A stretch of 64,000 bases of DNA, taken from NCBI RefSeq assembly GCF_000813745.1, contig NZ_JWLC01000001.1, positions 105,446 through 169,445 of the forward strand, given 5' to 3'. The stretch is from Leisingera sp. ANG-M1. GTDB taxonomy: Bacteria; Pseudomonadota; Alphaproteobacteria; Rhodobacterales; Rhodobacteraceae. The position numbers and the translations under genes are program-made. How positions within the stretch are numbered: the first letter of the stretch is position 1; the number at the start of each line of letters is the position of its first letter. Shown here one piece after another: positions 55,143 to 63,846 of this stretch. Under the pieces are notes generated by a model. The model was not told the DNA's origin. It worked only from the letters and a program-made list of their open reading frames with translations, and did no database searches.

Positions 55143-56210
55143 ATGGCGCTACCAGCAAAGAAGCAGTTCAAATACTGGGGCCTCGCCGCCCTGGTCTTTG
55201 CCGTTGTGATGTGGGCGCTTGGCAATGTGCTGCTGCCCTTCGTGCTGGGCGCGGCGATTGCCTATATGATCGACCCGATCGCCGACCGGCTGGAGGCCTG
55301 GGGGATGAGCCGCACCGGCGCCACCGCTGCCATTACGGTTGGGGCGCTGCTGGTGTTCCTCTTGATGCTGCTGGTGGTGGTGCCGACGCTGATCTACCAG
55401 ATGATTGACCTGGTCAATGTCCTGCCGCAGCTGTTCCGGGATGCCCGCGCCTTTGCCAATGAGCATTTCCCCGCGGTCTTTGAACAGGACAGCCGGATGC
55501 ATCAGGCGATCACCGCGATTGCCCAGACGCTGCAGTCGCGCGCGGTGGAGCTGCTGCAATCGGTGGCAGGCTCGGCCGTTTCGCTGCTGAATGTTGTGGT
55601 GCTGCTGGTGATCGTGCCGGTGGTAGCGGTCTATCTGCTCTTGGACTGGGACCGGATGATCGAACGCATCGACGATCTTCTGCCGCGCGATCATCAGCCG
55701 GTGATCCGCCGCATCGCCTCTGAGATCGACGCGGTGCTGCATTCCTTCATCCACGGCATGGGCACCGTCTGCCTGATCCTCGGCACCTATTATGCGGTGG
55801 CGCTGATGCTGGTGGGACTGAACTTTGGCCTCGCCGTGGGCTTCATCGCCGGGCTGATCACCTTTATTCCCTACCTCGGCGCCCTGATCGGCGGTGCGCT
55901 GGCGATTGGCCTGGCACTGTTCCAGTTCTGGGGCGACTGGGTGTCGATCGGGTTGGTAGCCGGTATCTTTGCCATTGGCCAGGTGGCCGAGGGCAATTTC
56001 CTGACGCCCAAGCTGGTGGGCGGTTCGGTCGGCCTGCACCCGGTCTGGCTGCTCTTGGCGCTGTCGGTGTTTGGTGCTCTGTTCGGCTTTGTCGGCATGC
56101 TGGTGGCGGTGCCGGTGGCGGCAGCCCTTGGCGTGCTGGCGCGCTTCCTGACCGAGCAATACCTGGACAGCCGCCTGTACCAGGGCCAAAGCCACCCGGA
56201 TGCCGAATAA
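55143..56210 (+). CDS. AI-2E/PerM family transporter
   Basis: The protein has 355 residues and about seven membrane segments. LLLVIVPVVAVYLLLDWDRMIERIDDLLPRDH and the C-terminal GLITFIPYLGALIGGALAIGLALF are family features. Members export autoinducer 2 or act in Na+/H+ or permeate transport. This one is of unknown substrate. It precedes hdaA by about 20 bases, a common alphaproteobacterial order. Confidence 0.88.
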   Translation: MALPAKKQFKYWGLAALVFAVVMWALGNVLLPFVLGAAIAYMIDPIADRLEAWGMSRTGATAAITVGALLVFLLMLLVVVPTLIYQMIDLVNVLPQLFRDARAFANEHFPAVFEQDSRMHQAITAIAQTLQSRAVELLQSVAGSAVSLLNVVVLLVIVPVVAVYLLLDWDRMIERIDDLLPRDHQPVIRRIASEIDAVLHSFIHGMGTVCLILGTYYAVALMLVGLNFGLAVGFIAGLITFIPYLGALIGGALAIGLALFQFWGDWVSIGLVAGIFAIGQVAEGNFLTPKLVGGSVGLHPVWLLLALSVFGALFGFVGMLVAVPVAAALGVLARFLTEQYLDSRLYQGQSHPDAE

Positions 56211-56230
56211 CTGTGACACGGAATAGAACG

Positions 56231-56938
56231 ATGACGCAGCAGCTAAGCTTCAAACTTCCTGCAAAACCCGCGCTGGGGCGGGAGGATTTCTTTGTCACCG
56301 CGTCCAATGCGATGGCCGTGTCGCTGCTGGAATCCGGTTTTGCCTGGCCAAGCGGCAAGCTGGTGCTGACCGGGCCCAAGGGAGCGGGCAAGACCCATCT
56401 GGTGCATGTCTGGGCGGATCAGTCGGGCGGGCGGATCGTCAATGCCACCGGGCTGACCGAGGACGCCGTGCCCGGCCTGGCCCAGGGGCCTATTGCGGTT
56501 GAGGACGTGCCGGTGGTCGCTGACGACACCACGCGGCAAAAGGCGCTGTTCCACCTGCACAACCTGGTGCTGGCCAATGGCCACGCACTGATCATGACCG
56601 GCCAGCAGGCACCGAACCTTTGGGGGCTTAGCCTGCCGGATCTGCAAAGCCGGGTGCAGGCGGCCACCCATGCCGAACTGCAGGCGCCGGATGACCAGCT
56701 GCTGGCGGTGGTGCTGGCCAAGCTGTTCAATGACCGCCAGATCACACCGAAGCCGGATGTGATCCCCTATCTGGTGGCGCATATGGACCGCTCCTATGCC
56801 ACTGCCGCGCGGGTGGTGCGGCGGCTGGATCATTTGTCGCTGGCCGAAAAACGCAACCTAACGCGGCCGCTGGCGGTGCGCGGACTGACCGAAATCCGCG
56901 AAGCAGGACCGGAAAATGACGCAGCCGCAAGCGGTTGA
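56231..56938 (+). CDS. hdaA: DnaA-related regulator HdaA
   Basis: The protein has 235 residues. QLSFKLP at the N-terminus is the clamp-binding motif. LVLTGPKGAGKTHLVHVWAD is Walker A, and IAVEDVPVVAD is in the Walker B place, altered as usual in HdaA/Hda. The later part fits the AAA+ lid (AHMDRSYATAARVVRRLDHLSLAEKRNLTRPL). It promotes ATP hydrolysis by DnaA at the replisome and so limits initiation. I use the second start at ATG, leaving out a GTG six codons earlier. Its end overlaps the ppx gene. Confidence 0.9.
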   Translation: MTQQLSFKLPAKPALGREDFFVTASNAMAVSLLESGFAWPSGKLVLTGPKGAGKTHLVHVWADQSGGRIVNATGLTEDAVPGLAQGPIAVEDVPVVADDTTRQKALFHLHNLVLANGHALIMTGQQAPNLWGLSLPDLQSRVQAATHAELQAPDDQLLAVVLAKLFNDRQITPKPDVIPYLVAHMDRSYATAARVVRRLDHLSLAEKRNLTRPLAVRGLTEIREAGPENDAAASG

Positions 56939-58565
56939 CCCCTGCCCGCCCATCGCCCATCCTGTTGCCGGATCGCAAGACGGAGCCCTCATGGACATGA
57001 TTCAGGATGTCTCGGACGCAAGCATCGCCGAGTGGGGCCCGTTCGGCCGTCCGATCTTTGACGACCCGGGCGCCCGGGCGCTGTCCCGCGTCGGTGTGGT
57101 CGATGTCGGCTCCAACTCGGTGCGCCTGGTGGTGTTTGACGGCGCGGCCCGCAGCCCGGCCTATTTCTACAACGAAAAGATCATGTGCGCGCTTGGCGCC
57201 GGCCTGTCGGAAAGCGGCCGGCTGAACCCGGAGGGCCGCAAGCGGGCGCTGTCGGCGCTGCGCCGGTTCCAGCAGCTCGCGACAGGCATGGGGCTGCCGC
57301 CCTTGTCGGCCGTCGCCACCGCTGCGGTGCGCGACGCGACGGACGGGCCGGAGTTCTGCGAGGAAGTGCTGCGCGAGACCGGCCTGAGGATCCATGTGAT
57401 CGACGGCCGAGAAGAGGCGCGGCTGTCGGCCCAGGGCGTGCTCTTGGGCTGGCCCGGCGCTTATGGGCTGGTTTGCGATATCGGCGGCTCATCAATGGAG
57501 CTGGCGGAGATTCAGGACAATACGGTCGGCAACCGGGTGACCTCGTCGCTGGGTCCGCTGAAACTGCGCGACATCCAGGGCGGGCGCCGCGGGCGCAAGG
57601 AACACATCAAGGAAGTGATCGAACAGCTGAAGGCCGAGATGGGGCCGCAGCGCGACCGTCTGTTCCTGGTCGGCGGCAGCTGGCGGGCGATTGCCCGCAT
57701 CGACATGCACCGGCGCGGTTATCCGCTGAAAGTGCTGCACGAGTACCGGATGACGGCGGCCGATGTGCGCGCCACTGCCAAGTACATCGCCGAGAATGAC
57801 ATGGACGAATTGCGCAGCGCCTGCGGGATTTCCTCCAGCCGTGCAGGCCTGGTGCCTTATGCGATCGACGTGCTGACCCGGCTGGTCAAGACCTTCAAGC
57901 CGAAGGACATCGCGGTCTCCAGCTACGGTATCCGCGAAGGGCTTTTGTACGAGCAGATGCCGCAGCGGCTGCGCGAGCGGGATCCGCTGATCGAGGCGTC
58001 GCGGTTTGCGGAATCCAAGGACGCCCGCATCCCAGGCTTCGGCAAGACGCTGTATGATTTTGTGAGCCCGCTGTTCAACGGTGCACGGCACAGCAAGCGG
58101 CGGCTGATCAAGGCGGCCTGCCTGCTGCATGACGTGAGCTGGCGGGCGCATCCCGATTACCGTGCCGAGGTCTGTTTCGACAATGCGACCCGCGCCAACC
58201 TGGGCGGGCTGAAGCATTCGGAACGGGTGTTCCTGGGCCTGGCGCTTCTGCACCGCTACAGCAACAAGCGCCAGGGCAGTGCTTTTGAGCACCTCTACGG
58301 CCTGCTGGACGAAAAGAGCCAGCACGAGGCCGAGGTGCTGGGCAAGGCGATGCGGTTTGGTGCGATGCTGATGGTGACTGGCAAGGGCGACATCGGCGCC
58401 TTGCGCTGGCAGCCGCGCAAGCGGGTGCTGCATGCCGAGCTGCCGGAAGCGGCACGGGCGCTTTATGGCGAGGTGGCAGAGTCCCGCCTGCAGTCGCTGG
58501 GCAAGGCGCTGGAAGCGGTAGTGCATCTGACCTTCCGCAAACCGGGCACTGCTCCGGACGCCTGA
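56916..58565 (+). CDS. ppx: Ppx/GppA exopolyphosphatase
   Basis: The 549-residue protein breaks down polyphosphate or pppGpp. The ASKHA ATPase-type N-terminal domain has VGVVDVGSNSVRLVVFDG and GLVCDIGGSSMELAEI. A C-terminal HD-like domain includes AACLLHDVSWRAHPDYR. It overlaps hdaA by 23 bases; ATGs at 56991 and 56997 are alternative starts. In some relatives ppk1 lies between hdaA and ppx; it is not there in this window. Confidence 0.9.
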   Translation: MTQPQAVDPCPPIAHPVAGSQDGALMDMIQDVSDASIAEWGPFGRPIFDDPGARALSRVGVVDVGSNSVRLVVFDGAARSPAYFYNEKIMCALGAGLSESGRLNPEGRKRALSALRRFQQLATGMGLPPLSAVATAAVRDATDGPEFCEEVLRETGLRIHVIDGREEARLSAQGVLLGWPGAYGLVCDIGGSSMELAEIQDNTVGNRVTSSLGPLKLRDIQGGRRGRKEHIKEVIEQLKAEMGPQRDRLFLVGGSWRAIARIDMHRRGYPLKVLHEYRMTAADVRATAKYIAENDMDELRSACGISSSRAGLVPYAIDVLTRLVKTFKPKDIAVSSYGIREGLLYEQMPQRLRERDPLIEASRFAESKDARIPGFGKTLYDFVSPLFNGARHSKRRLIKAACLLHDVSWRAHPDYRAEVCFDNATRANLGGLKHSERVFLGLALLHRYSNKRQGSAFEHLYGLLDEKSQHEAEVLGKAMRFGAMLMVTGKGDIGALRWQPRKRVLHAELPEAARALYGEVAESRLQSLGKALEAVVHLTFRKPGTAPDA

Positions 58566-58580
58566 TCCGGGCTGAAGGCG

Positions 58581-58964
58581 TCAGATTTCGGTGACGCCTT
58601 CTTCCTCGGCGCTGTCCTGCTTGTCCGCGGGCGCGTTGTCTTTCTGCTTCTTGCGGATGATGATGTCGCCGTTGGGCAGGATCTCGGGCAGCTCATATGC
58701 GCTCCAGTCCTCGACCTCATTGGCGATATCGGCCAAGGCGGGACCCATCTCGCTGAGGAAAGCCCCCAGAGACGGGCCGATTTCATCCATCAAACCCTGC
58801 AGATCTTCCAGTGCCGGCGCCATCTCCTGGCGCAGGCCCTCCCACAGCAGCTCAGCCCCGCGTTCCATCAGGCTGGAACCGCTGTCTTCCTCCCCGGCTT
58901 CCTGAGCGGCAAGCGGGCTGGACATCAGGGCAATCAGGGCGGCGGGCAGAAGGATCTGTTTCAT
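58581..58964 (-). CDS. Small periplasmic protein, unknown function
   Basis: The protein has 127 residues. The signal peptide (QILLPAALIALMSSPLAAQ) precedes an acidic helical part (LMERGAELLWEGLRQEMAPALEDLQGLMDEIGPSLGAFLSEMGPALADI). ILPNGDIIIRKKQKD follows, then an acidic tail. Proteins of this kind occur in many Roseobacter genomes; I know of no function. It converges on ppx. Confidence 0.72.
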   Translation of the reverse strand: MKQILLPAALIALMSSPLAAQEAGEEDSGSSLMERGAELLWEGLRQEMAPALEDLQGLMDEIGPSLGAFLSEMGPALADIANEVEDWSAYELPEILPNGDIIIRKKQKDNAPADKQDSAEEEGVTEI

Positions 58965-59149
58965 GAGGTCTATATAGGGTCGTCTGCGGTGCGGGAACAA
59001 GGGGCGGCATGGAACGGCCCGGCCTGGCCAGCTTGGCTTCTGCAGGTTTACCGCTAGATAACAGGATTGTTGCCCGGACGCTGGCGAGACAACGAGCCCG
59101 CCAATTTCCACCCCCTGCCGGGGATCGTCAGATCAGGAGGCTAACCGCT

Positions 59150-60226
59150 ATGGCTGCTCCGAAGACCAAAGAAAAAGCTGCGTCATCCGGAAAGAAAGAC
59201 GACAGCAAGAAACTGACTGACCAGCTTGCCAAGGAAGTGCGCACGCGTGCCGGTACGCTTGTCACCAAGATAAATGCAGCCCTCACCAAAGCCAGGGCTG
59301 ACGCGGTCAAACAGGCCAAGGCCGAGCTGGAAAAGAAGGCGAAAAAGGAAGCCAAGGGCGGCAAACCTGATTCCAAGGAACTGGCCAAGAAAAAGACCGA
59401 CCTGGAAAAACGGATACCAAGCTTCAAAGCCGCGATCAGCGACAACGTCGAAAGCAGCGGGCTGCGGGCTGCGACGGAGCAGGCCTATTATGCGATCAAA
59501 GGCTGGTCCAGCACCTGCTCATCTGCGCATATGCGGCGTGCGGCAATCCATGTTCCGGTAACGGCCACCCGCAGCGGCAAGACAAAAACCATCCTTCACA
59601 AGAAGACGAACCTGCTGAAGTTCTTTCCCGCGAAATACTCCCACGCCGACCATCTTGACGAGAAGAAAGAGGTCTGGAGCATTATGTCGTATGCGGACTT
59701 TGCCAAGGAATGGGCGAGCGCCGTCAAAGGTGCAAAACTGGCGAACTGGGCCGGGACGAAGCCGGATCTTGCGCCGGAGGACCCCTGGCATGTGGAGCTT
59801 CCCCGCAAGGCCGTGAAGGGCGGCGTTGACAAAGAAGATGTCGTGAAGAAAACGCGGCCCGGGCGCAGCGACAGCGAAGTAAAAGCCTGTGTGGAGAACT
59901 ACGCTGAATATGTTGCCCTGACCGATGGTCTGCCCAAGGGCCGGAAGCTTAAGCGGAACAAGAAAATCGAGACCAACTACAAGTCCCTGTTCGACAAGAA
60001 ATTCAAGGCGGCCAAGGCAAAAGTCGATGCCGAACGCAAGAAGGCTGTGGAAGAGGCCGAAAAAGCGGCCAAGGCCGAAGCAAAGGACAAGAAGGCCGAT
60101 CCCAAGGTCAAGAAAGCCAAAACAGAAGAAGCCACGAAAAAGCTGGACGCGGATCTGGAAAAGCGGGCAAAGAAACTGGTCAACAAGATGAATCCGGACC
60201 CGAGCCGCTTTACGCTGGAAAAGTAG
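59150..60226 (+). CDS. Lysine-rich coiled-coil protein of unknown family
   Basis: The protein has 358 residues. The N-terminal 100 residues and C-terminal 70 residues are very rich in Lys, Ala and Glu and look like coiled coils (KARADAVKQAKAELEKKAKK; DAERKKAVEEAEKAAKAEA). The middle part holds ordered features: AIKGWSSTCSSAHMRRAAIH, HKKTNLLKFFPAKYSHADHLDEKKEVWSIMSYADFAKEW and ENYAEYVALTDGLPKG. It has no signal or membrane segment. AGGAGG precedes the ATG. Nucleic-acid or polyanion binding is possible but only guessed from charge. Confidence 0.7.
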   Translation: MAAPKTKEKAASSGKKDDSKKLTDQLAKEVRTRAGTLVTKINAALTKARADAVKQAKAELEKKAKKEAKGGKPDSKELAKKKTDLEKRIPSFKAAISDNVESSGLRAATEQAYYAIKGWSSTCSSAHMRRAAIHVPVTATRSGKTKTILHKKTNLLKFFPAKYSHADHLDEKKEVWSIMSYADFAKEWASAVKGAKLANWAGTKPDLAPEDPWHVELPRKAVKGGVDKEDVVKKTRPGRSDSEVKACVENYAEYVALTDGLPKGRKLKRNKKIETNYKSLFDKKFKAAKAKVDAERKKAVEEAEKAAKAEAKDKKADPKVKKAKTEEATKKLDADLEKRAKKLVNKMNPDPSRFTLEK

Positions 60227-60263
60227 GCTGTGCGTTGCCTCCCGGCGCGCATGCCGGCCGGCC

Positions 60264-61259
60264 TCAGCCGATCTCAATATCCAGCGTCACCGGGAAATGG
60301 TCCGACGCATTCAACAGCGCCTCGCGCATCTCTGCGTCCTGGTAGCACGCGCCGTCCTCGAACGGATGCCAGATCCGCCAGTGCGGGCGGTATCCCATCA
60401 GGCTGTGCGAGATCATCACATAGTCCAGAAGCGCCCGGAAATAGCGTTTGGTTTCCGGGTTGTAGAACCTGGAAGTGCTCGGCAGAGACGTCGCCCTGGG
60501 CCGGGTCAGGCTTTGCGCATTGGGATCGTTCAGGAGATCGCCCATGACAATCTCGACCGAGGACTGGCCGAAGAGCTTTTCGTACTGATCCAGCCCCGGG
60601 CCATCGTTCAGGTCGCCCAGGACAACCACATGCTCGCCCGCTGCGGTGTGCTCCGCCACCCGCCGGTGCAGCCAGATCGCCTGCGCCAGCTGCTTGCGCC
60701 GGTTGGCGATGGAAACAGCGGTGATCTCGTCCCGCGTCCTGGCCCCGTGCGGCGCCTTGGATTTCAGATGCGCACCGATCATCCGCAGTTTCGCGCCGTC
60801 CTTGGTGCTGACCGCCAGCTCCAGCGGCGGTTTGGAGAAGCGCACCTCGTCCTCCTGCGCGTCGACATCCAAATCGATGCGGAACACCCCGTCGAATTGC
60901 GGCGCTTGCAGAGAGGAGCGGGCATCATGCACCGCGTCCAGCACGTCCGGATCGTACAGAAGCGCAATCTCCTGCTGGGTGTCGTTCGGAAAGCCGCTGA
61001 CCGCCTCGCGCGCCCTCAGGCCCGCCTCGGCGGCAAAGCGTTCCAGCGCGCGGGTGGTGCGCTGGCTGCGCCCCGTGTTGGGGGCCTCGACCACCATCAC
61101 CGCATCGGCATCAATGCGGCGCAGCACATGGGCAATAGCGCGGCCCTGGGTATAACGGTCCACACCATGGCGAGCGGAGGGTTCGCCATCCAGCAGCAGG
61201 TTGTCTTCGCCATCAAACAGATTGGCGAACCATTCGATGTTATAGGTGGCCAGCCGCAT
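60264..61259 (-). CDS. Endonuclease/exonuclease/phosphatase-family protein
   Basis: The protein has 331 residues of the DNase I-like fold. LATYNIEWFANLF, VMVVEAPN (Glu), LRMIGAHLKSK, VVLGDLNDGPG and NASDHFPVTLDI are the metal and catalytic motifs, in order. No signal peptide is seen. The substrate could be DNA, RNA or a phospholipid. It overlaps the TerB/DnaJ gene by 20 bases, so translation is coupled. Confidence 0.87.
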   Translation of the reverse strand: MRLATYNIEWFANLFDGEDNLLLDGEPSARHGVDRYTQGRAIAHVLRRIDADAVMVVEAPNTGRSQRTTRALERFAAEAGLRAREAVSGFPNDTQQEIALLYDPDVLDAVHDARSSLQAPQFDGVFRIDLDVDAQEDEVRFSKPPLELAVSTKDGAKLRMIGAHLKSKAPHGARTRDEITAVSIANRRKQLAQAIWLHRRVAEHTAAGEHVVVLGDLNDGPGLDQYEKLFGQSSVEIVMGDLLNDPNAQSLTRPRATSLPSTSRFYNPETKRYFRALLDYVMISHSLMGYRPHWRIWHPFEDGACYQDAEMREALLNASDHFPVTLDIEIG

Positions 61260-61938
61260 TGCCGCAGCATCCGTTGATCTCGTCCCAGGCGCGGTTGATG
61301 TCGATCATCCGCTTTTCTGCCAGCCTGACAGCTTCTTCGGGTACCCCGCGCGCAATCATCGCATCCGGGTGGGTTTCGCGCACCAGTTTGCGCCAGTGCT
61401 TGCGGATCTCCTCCTTGGTCATTTCCGGGCTGACGCCGAGCACGGTAAAGGGATCCTTGGGGGCATCGGGCACAAAACGTGCCCTAAGCGCCTGGAACTG
61501 CTGCGGAGTCTGGCCGAAGATGCGGCTGACTTCCTCCAGAAACTCATTCTCGCCCGGGTGATAGAACCCATCCGCCATGGCGATATGAAAGAGCCCCTCC
61601 ATCAGGTCGCAGAGCGTGGTCGGATCCTCGGCGAACATGCGCTGGATGCGGCGGGCGTATTCCTGGTAGCCCGCGACATCGGTGCGCGCCATGTCAAAAA
61701 CCCGCGCCGCGCCGGTCTCGTCATCGCGGGCGATCTGGAACACCTCGCGGAAGGCGGTGACCTCGTCCCGCGTCACCTGGCCGTCCGCCTTGGCCATCTT
61801 GGCGCCAAGCGCAATCACGGCGATGGCAAAGGCCACCGTCTTTTCGGGCGGCGCGCGCAGCTTGTCAAAGACATCGGTCAGGCTTTCGCCCTTGGCAAGC
61901 GCAGCCAGCGCGTCGGAGATGCGGGTCCAGAGTGACAT
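61240..61938 (-). CDS. TerB-like and J-domain protein (DjlA-like)
   Basis: The protein has 232 residues. The N-terminal TerB/DjlA region (about 30-150) includes ALGAKMAKADGQVTRDEVTAFREVF and GLFHIAMADGFYHPGENEFLEEV. The C-terminal J-domain has DPFTVLGVSPEMTKEEIRKHWRKLVRETHPDAM with the HPD motif. It lacks the membrane anchor of E. coli DjlA. It should stimulate a DnaK chaperone. Confidence 0.88.
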   Translation of the reverse strand: MSLWTRISDALAALAKGESLTDVFDKLRAPPEKTVAFAIAVIALGAKMAKADGQVTRDEVTAFREVFQIARDDETGAARVFDMARTDVAGYQEYARRIQRMFAEDPTTLCDLMEGLFHIAMADGFYHPGENEFLEEVSRIFGQTPQQFQALRARFVPDAPKDPFTVLGVSPEMTKEEIRKHWRKLVRETHPDAMIARGVPEEAVRLAEKRMIDINRAWDEINGCCGNAAGHL

Positions 61939-61947
61939 GCCCCAAGC

Positions 61948-62469
61948 CTAACGGTCTTTGCCGGGGCTGTCAGGGGCGGGAATTCCGGGCGTCAGGATTT
62001 TCTGCATGAAGATGGTATCCAGCCACTGCCCCCATTTGCAGCCCAGTTCCGGCATCCTTGCCGTTTCCGCGTAGCCCAAAGCGGCGTGAAAAGCGATGGC
62101 ACCGGGGTTGGCGCTGCTGACGCTGGCGATCAGCACGTGAATGCCCGCCTGCTTTGCCTTTTCCTCCAGGGCCTGCAGCAGCTTGCGGCCAATGCCCCCC
62201 CCTTGTGCTGCCGGCAGCAAGTGGATGGTGTGCTCAGCCGTAAAACGGTAGCCGGGACCGAAACGGAACGGGAAGAAATACGCGTGCCCGAGGATGTCTC
62301 CGTCCTGTTCGGCCACCAAGTAGGCACCTGGGCGGGCGGCGATCTGTTCCCGCACCTGCGCCGGTGTTTTTTCAACGGTGTTGAAAGTTGCCAGCGTGTC
62401 CCGGATCACTTGGTTGGCGATGGCGCAGACGGCATCGGCATCTGCTGATGCCGCGGGGCGGATGATCAT
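61948..62469 (-). CDS. GNAT N-acetyltransferase, phosphinothricin-acetyltransferase-like
   Basis: The protein has 173 residues. IRPAASADADAVCAIANQVI at the start and IHLLPAAQGGGIGRKLLQALEEKAKQAG for acetyl-CoA binding are typical. VSSANPGAIAFHAALGYAETARMPELGCKWGQWLDTIFMQ fits the PAT subgroup. The substrate could be a xenobiotic amine or an amino acid such as methionine derivatives. It overlaps the VOC-like gene by four bases. Confidence 0.87.
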   Translation of the reverse strand: MIIRPAASADADAVCAIANQVIRDTLATFNTVEKTPAQVREQIAARPGAYLVAEQDGDILGHAYFFPFRFGPGYRFTAEHTIHLLPAAQGGGIGRKLLQALEEKAKQAGIHVLIASVSSANPGAIAFHAALGYAETARMPELGCKWGQWLDTIFMQKILTPGIPAPDSPGKDR

Positions 62470-63074
62470 TCGAGCACCCTCCGCCCGTGCGGAGTTTCGA
62501 ACTCCGCCATCAGGCCGGGAGCACCTGGCTCCACCGCGATACGCGGGTCGTCAATGATCCGGTCCAGCGCGGCTTGCAAGCTCCGCGCCTCCGGGTGGCT
62601 GACCACCAGGCGGCTGAGCCGGCAACCGGATTGCGGCAGGCGGGCCGCAGGCGGATCGCCCTGCCACTGCAGAACGGCGGGAAAGATGTTGTCAAAAGGC
62701 AGCAGGCCGTCTGCGGGCACCGTCATCAGCCAGCTGAGATCCCCGCGCTGCATCTGCACATGCCGCTGCGCGTGGGTTGGAAGCAGTGCTTTCTCCGCCT
62801 CCAGATCCTCGCTGCGCAGGATCCAGTTGTTGAGTTTTGCGGGCCCTTCGAAGCGGTCGAGGTTGAACCAGCGCGGCTGCTCTTGCGGCTGGGCCCCGGG
62901 GTCGATGGCAATGGCTTCAAGATACAGCCCGTCCTCCAGCCCGATGAGGCGGTTATGGGTACCATAGCGGGCATGGGAGCCGCCGGGGCCGAGGGCAATG
63001 CCCAGCGCGTCCTCGGTATGGGCGACAGCCTCTTCCAGCGTTCCGCCTGCCACCGCCAGATGATCGAGTATCAT
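62466..63074 (-). CDS. VOC-like domain protein
   Basis: The protein has 202 residues. MILDHLAVAGGTLEEAVAHTEDALGIALGPGGSHARYGTHNRLIGLEDGLYLEAIAIDP is the first VOC half, of the glyoxalase-like group that has a histidine near the start. The second half is more divergent. GGGGAGG lies six bases before this ATG; an ATG two codons upstream is closer to the site and less likely. The substrate is unknown. It is co-transcribed with the GNAT gene. Confidence 0.8.
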   Translation of the reverse strand: MILDHLAVAGGTLEEAVAHTEDALGIALGPGGSHARYGTHNRLIGLEDGLYLEAIAIDPGAQPQEQPRWFNLDRFEGPAKLNNWILRSEDLEAEKALLPTHAQRHVQMQRGDLSWLMTVPADGLLPFDNIFPAVLQWQGDPPAARLPQSGCRLSRLVVSHPEARSLQAALDRIIDDPRIAVEPGAPGLMAEFETPHGRRVLE

Positions 63075-63219
63075 AAGCATCCTCCCCAGTTTGCGGGCAG
63101 AGACTAGCGGGACAGCGGCGGGGCGCAAGGCGGGAATTGTCGGCGACTGGCACGGTTGAACCTTACATTGACGCAACTCAACTGCTTAAGGTGCAGTCAT
63201 CGCTAACCGGGAAACTAAA

Positions 63220-63846
63220 ATGAACTGGCTGACACCACCTCAGGATGCAGTGACCTACAAAACCATCGACGGGCTGGAGTTTTGGATGGACAACGAGAAG
63301 CCAGGAGCACCGCTGGTGGCCCCAACAATTCGGACCAGCAACCCAGAAGTCAGCATCGTTTTTGTCCCGAATACCGGTGACGATGACGACGCCTATTTGA
63401 TGCAATTCAATGGGACATCAATGATCTTCTCGAATCCTGCCCCAGCTCTTCGCAGGCACTGCGATGTACATGACAGGCTCAAGGAAGAAAATCCGGATGT
63501 CGATTTTGCCATCAAATGGATAGGCCGAGACGCAAAGTGGTTTGAGCACACCGGCGAACAAGAAGGACGGGCACTCACTATACCGTCTGCGCGCAAATTC
63601 AGGAGCTGGCAGGAACAGCAAGAAATGACACGGCTGTTTTGTGAGCTCATGGCGTTGAACGCTCCGGGACCATATGTGATGTACAAAGGCGGATCTCCCA
63701 GCAAGGACGGCTCAACTTGGAAGAAGATCAAAAAAAGGGTTGTCGGATTTGATCACAAGCTGAGGGCGCGCCTGGCTGCGGGTGAATTTGTTCAACGGTC
63801 AGTTCTTAAAAGTATTTTTAGCCATTTCAAAATAGGCCCGACTTAA
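63220..63846 (+). CDS. Hypothetical protein, AT-richer than neighbours
   Basis: The protein has 208 residues and no recognised domain. An acidic run (NTGDDDDAYLMQFNGTSMIF) is in the first third. The middle is rich in charged residues (RHCDVHDRLKEENPDVDFAIKWIGRDAKWFEHTGEQ), and the C-terminal end is basic. No signal or membrane segment is seen. The ribosome site is weak. It begins an AT-richer part at the right edge, possibly an accessory region. Its end overlaps a convergent gene by 20 bases. Confidence 0.6.
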   Translation: MNWLTPPQDAVTYKTIDGLEFWMDNEKPGAPLVAPTIRTSNPEVSIVFVPNTGDDDDAYLMQFNGTSMIFSNPAPALRRHCDVHDRLKEENPDVDFAIKWIGRDAKWFEHTGEQEGRALTIPSARKFRSWQEQQEMTRLFCELMALNAPGPYVMYKGGSPSKDGSTWKKIKKRVVGFDHKLRARLAAGEFVQRSVLKSIFSHFKIGPT

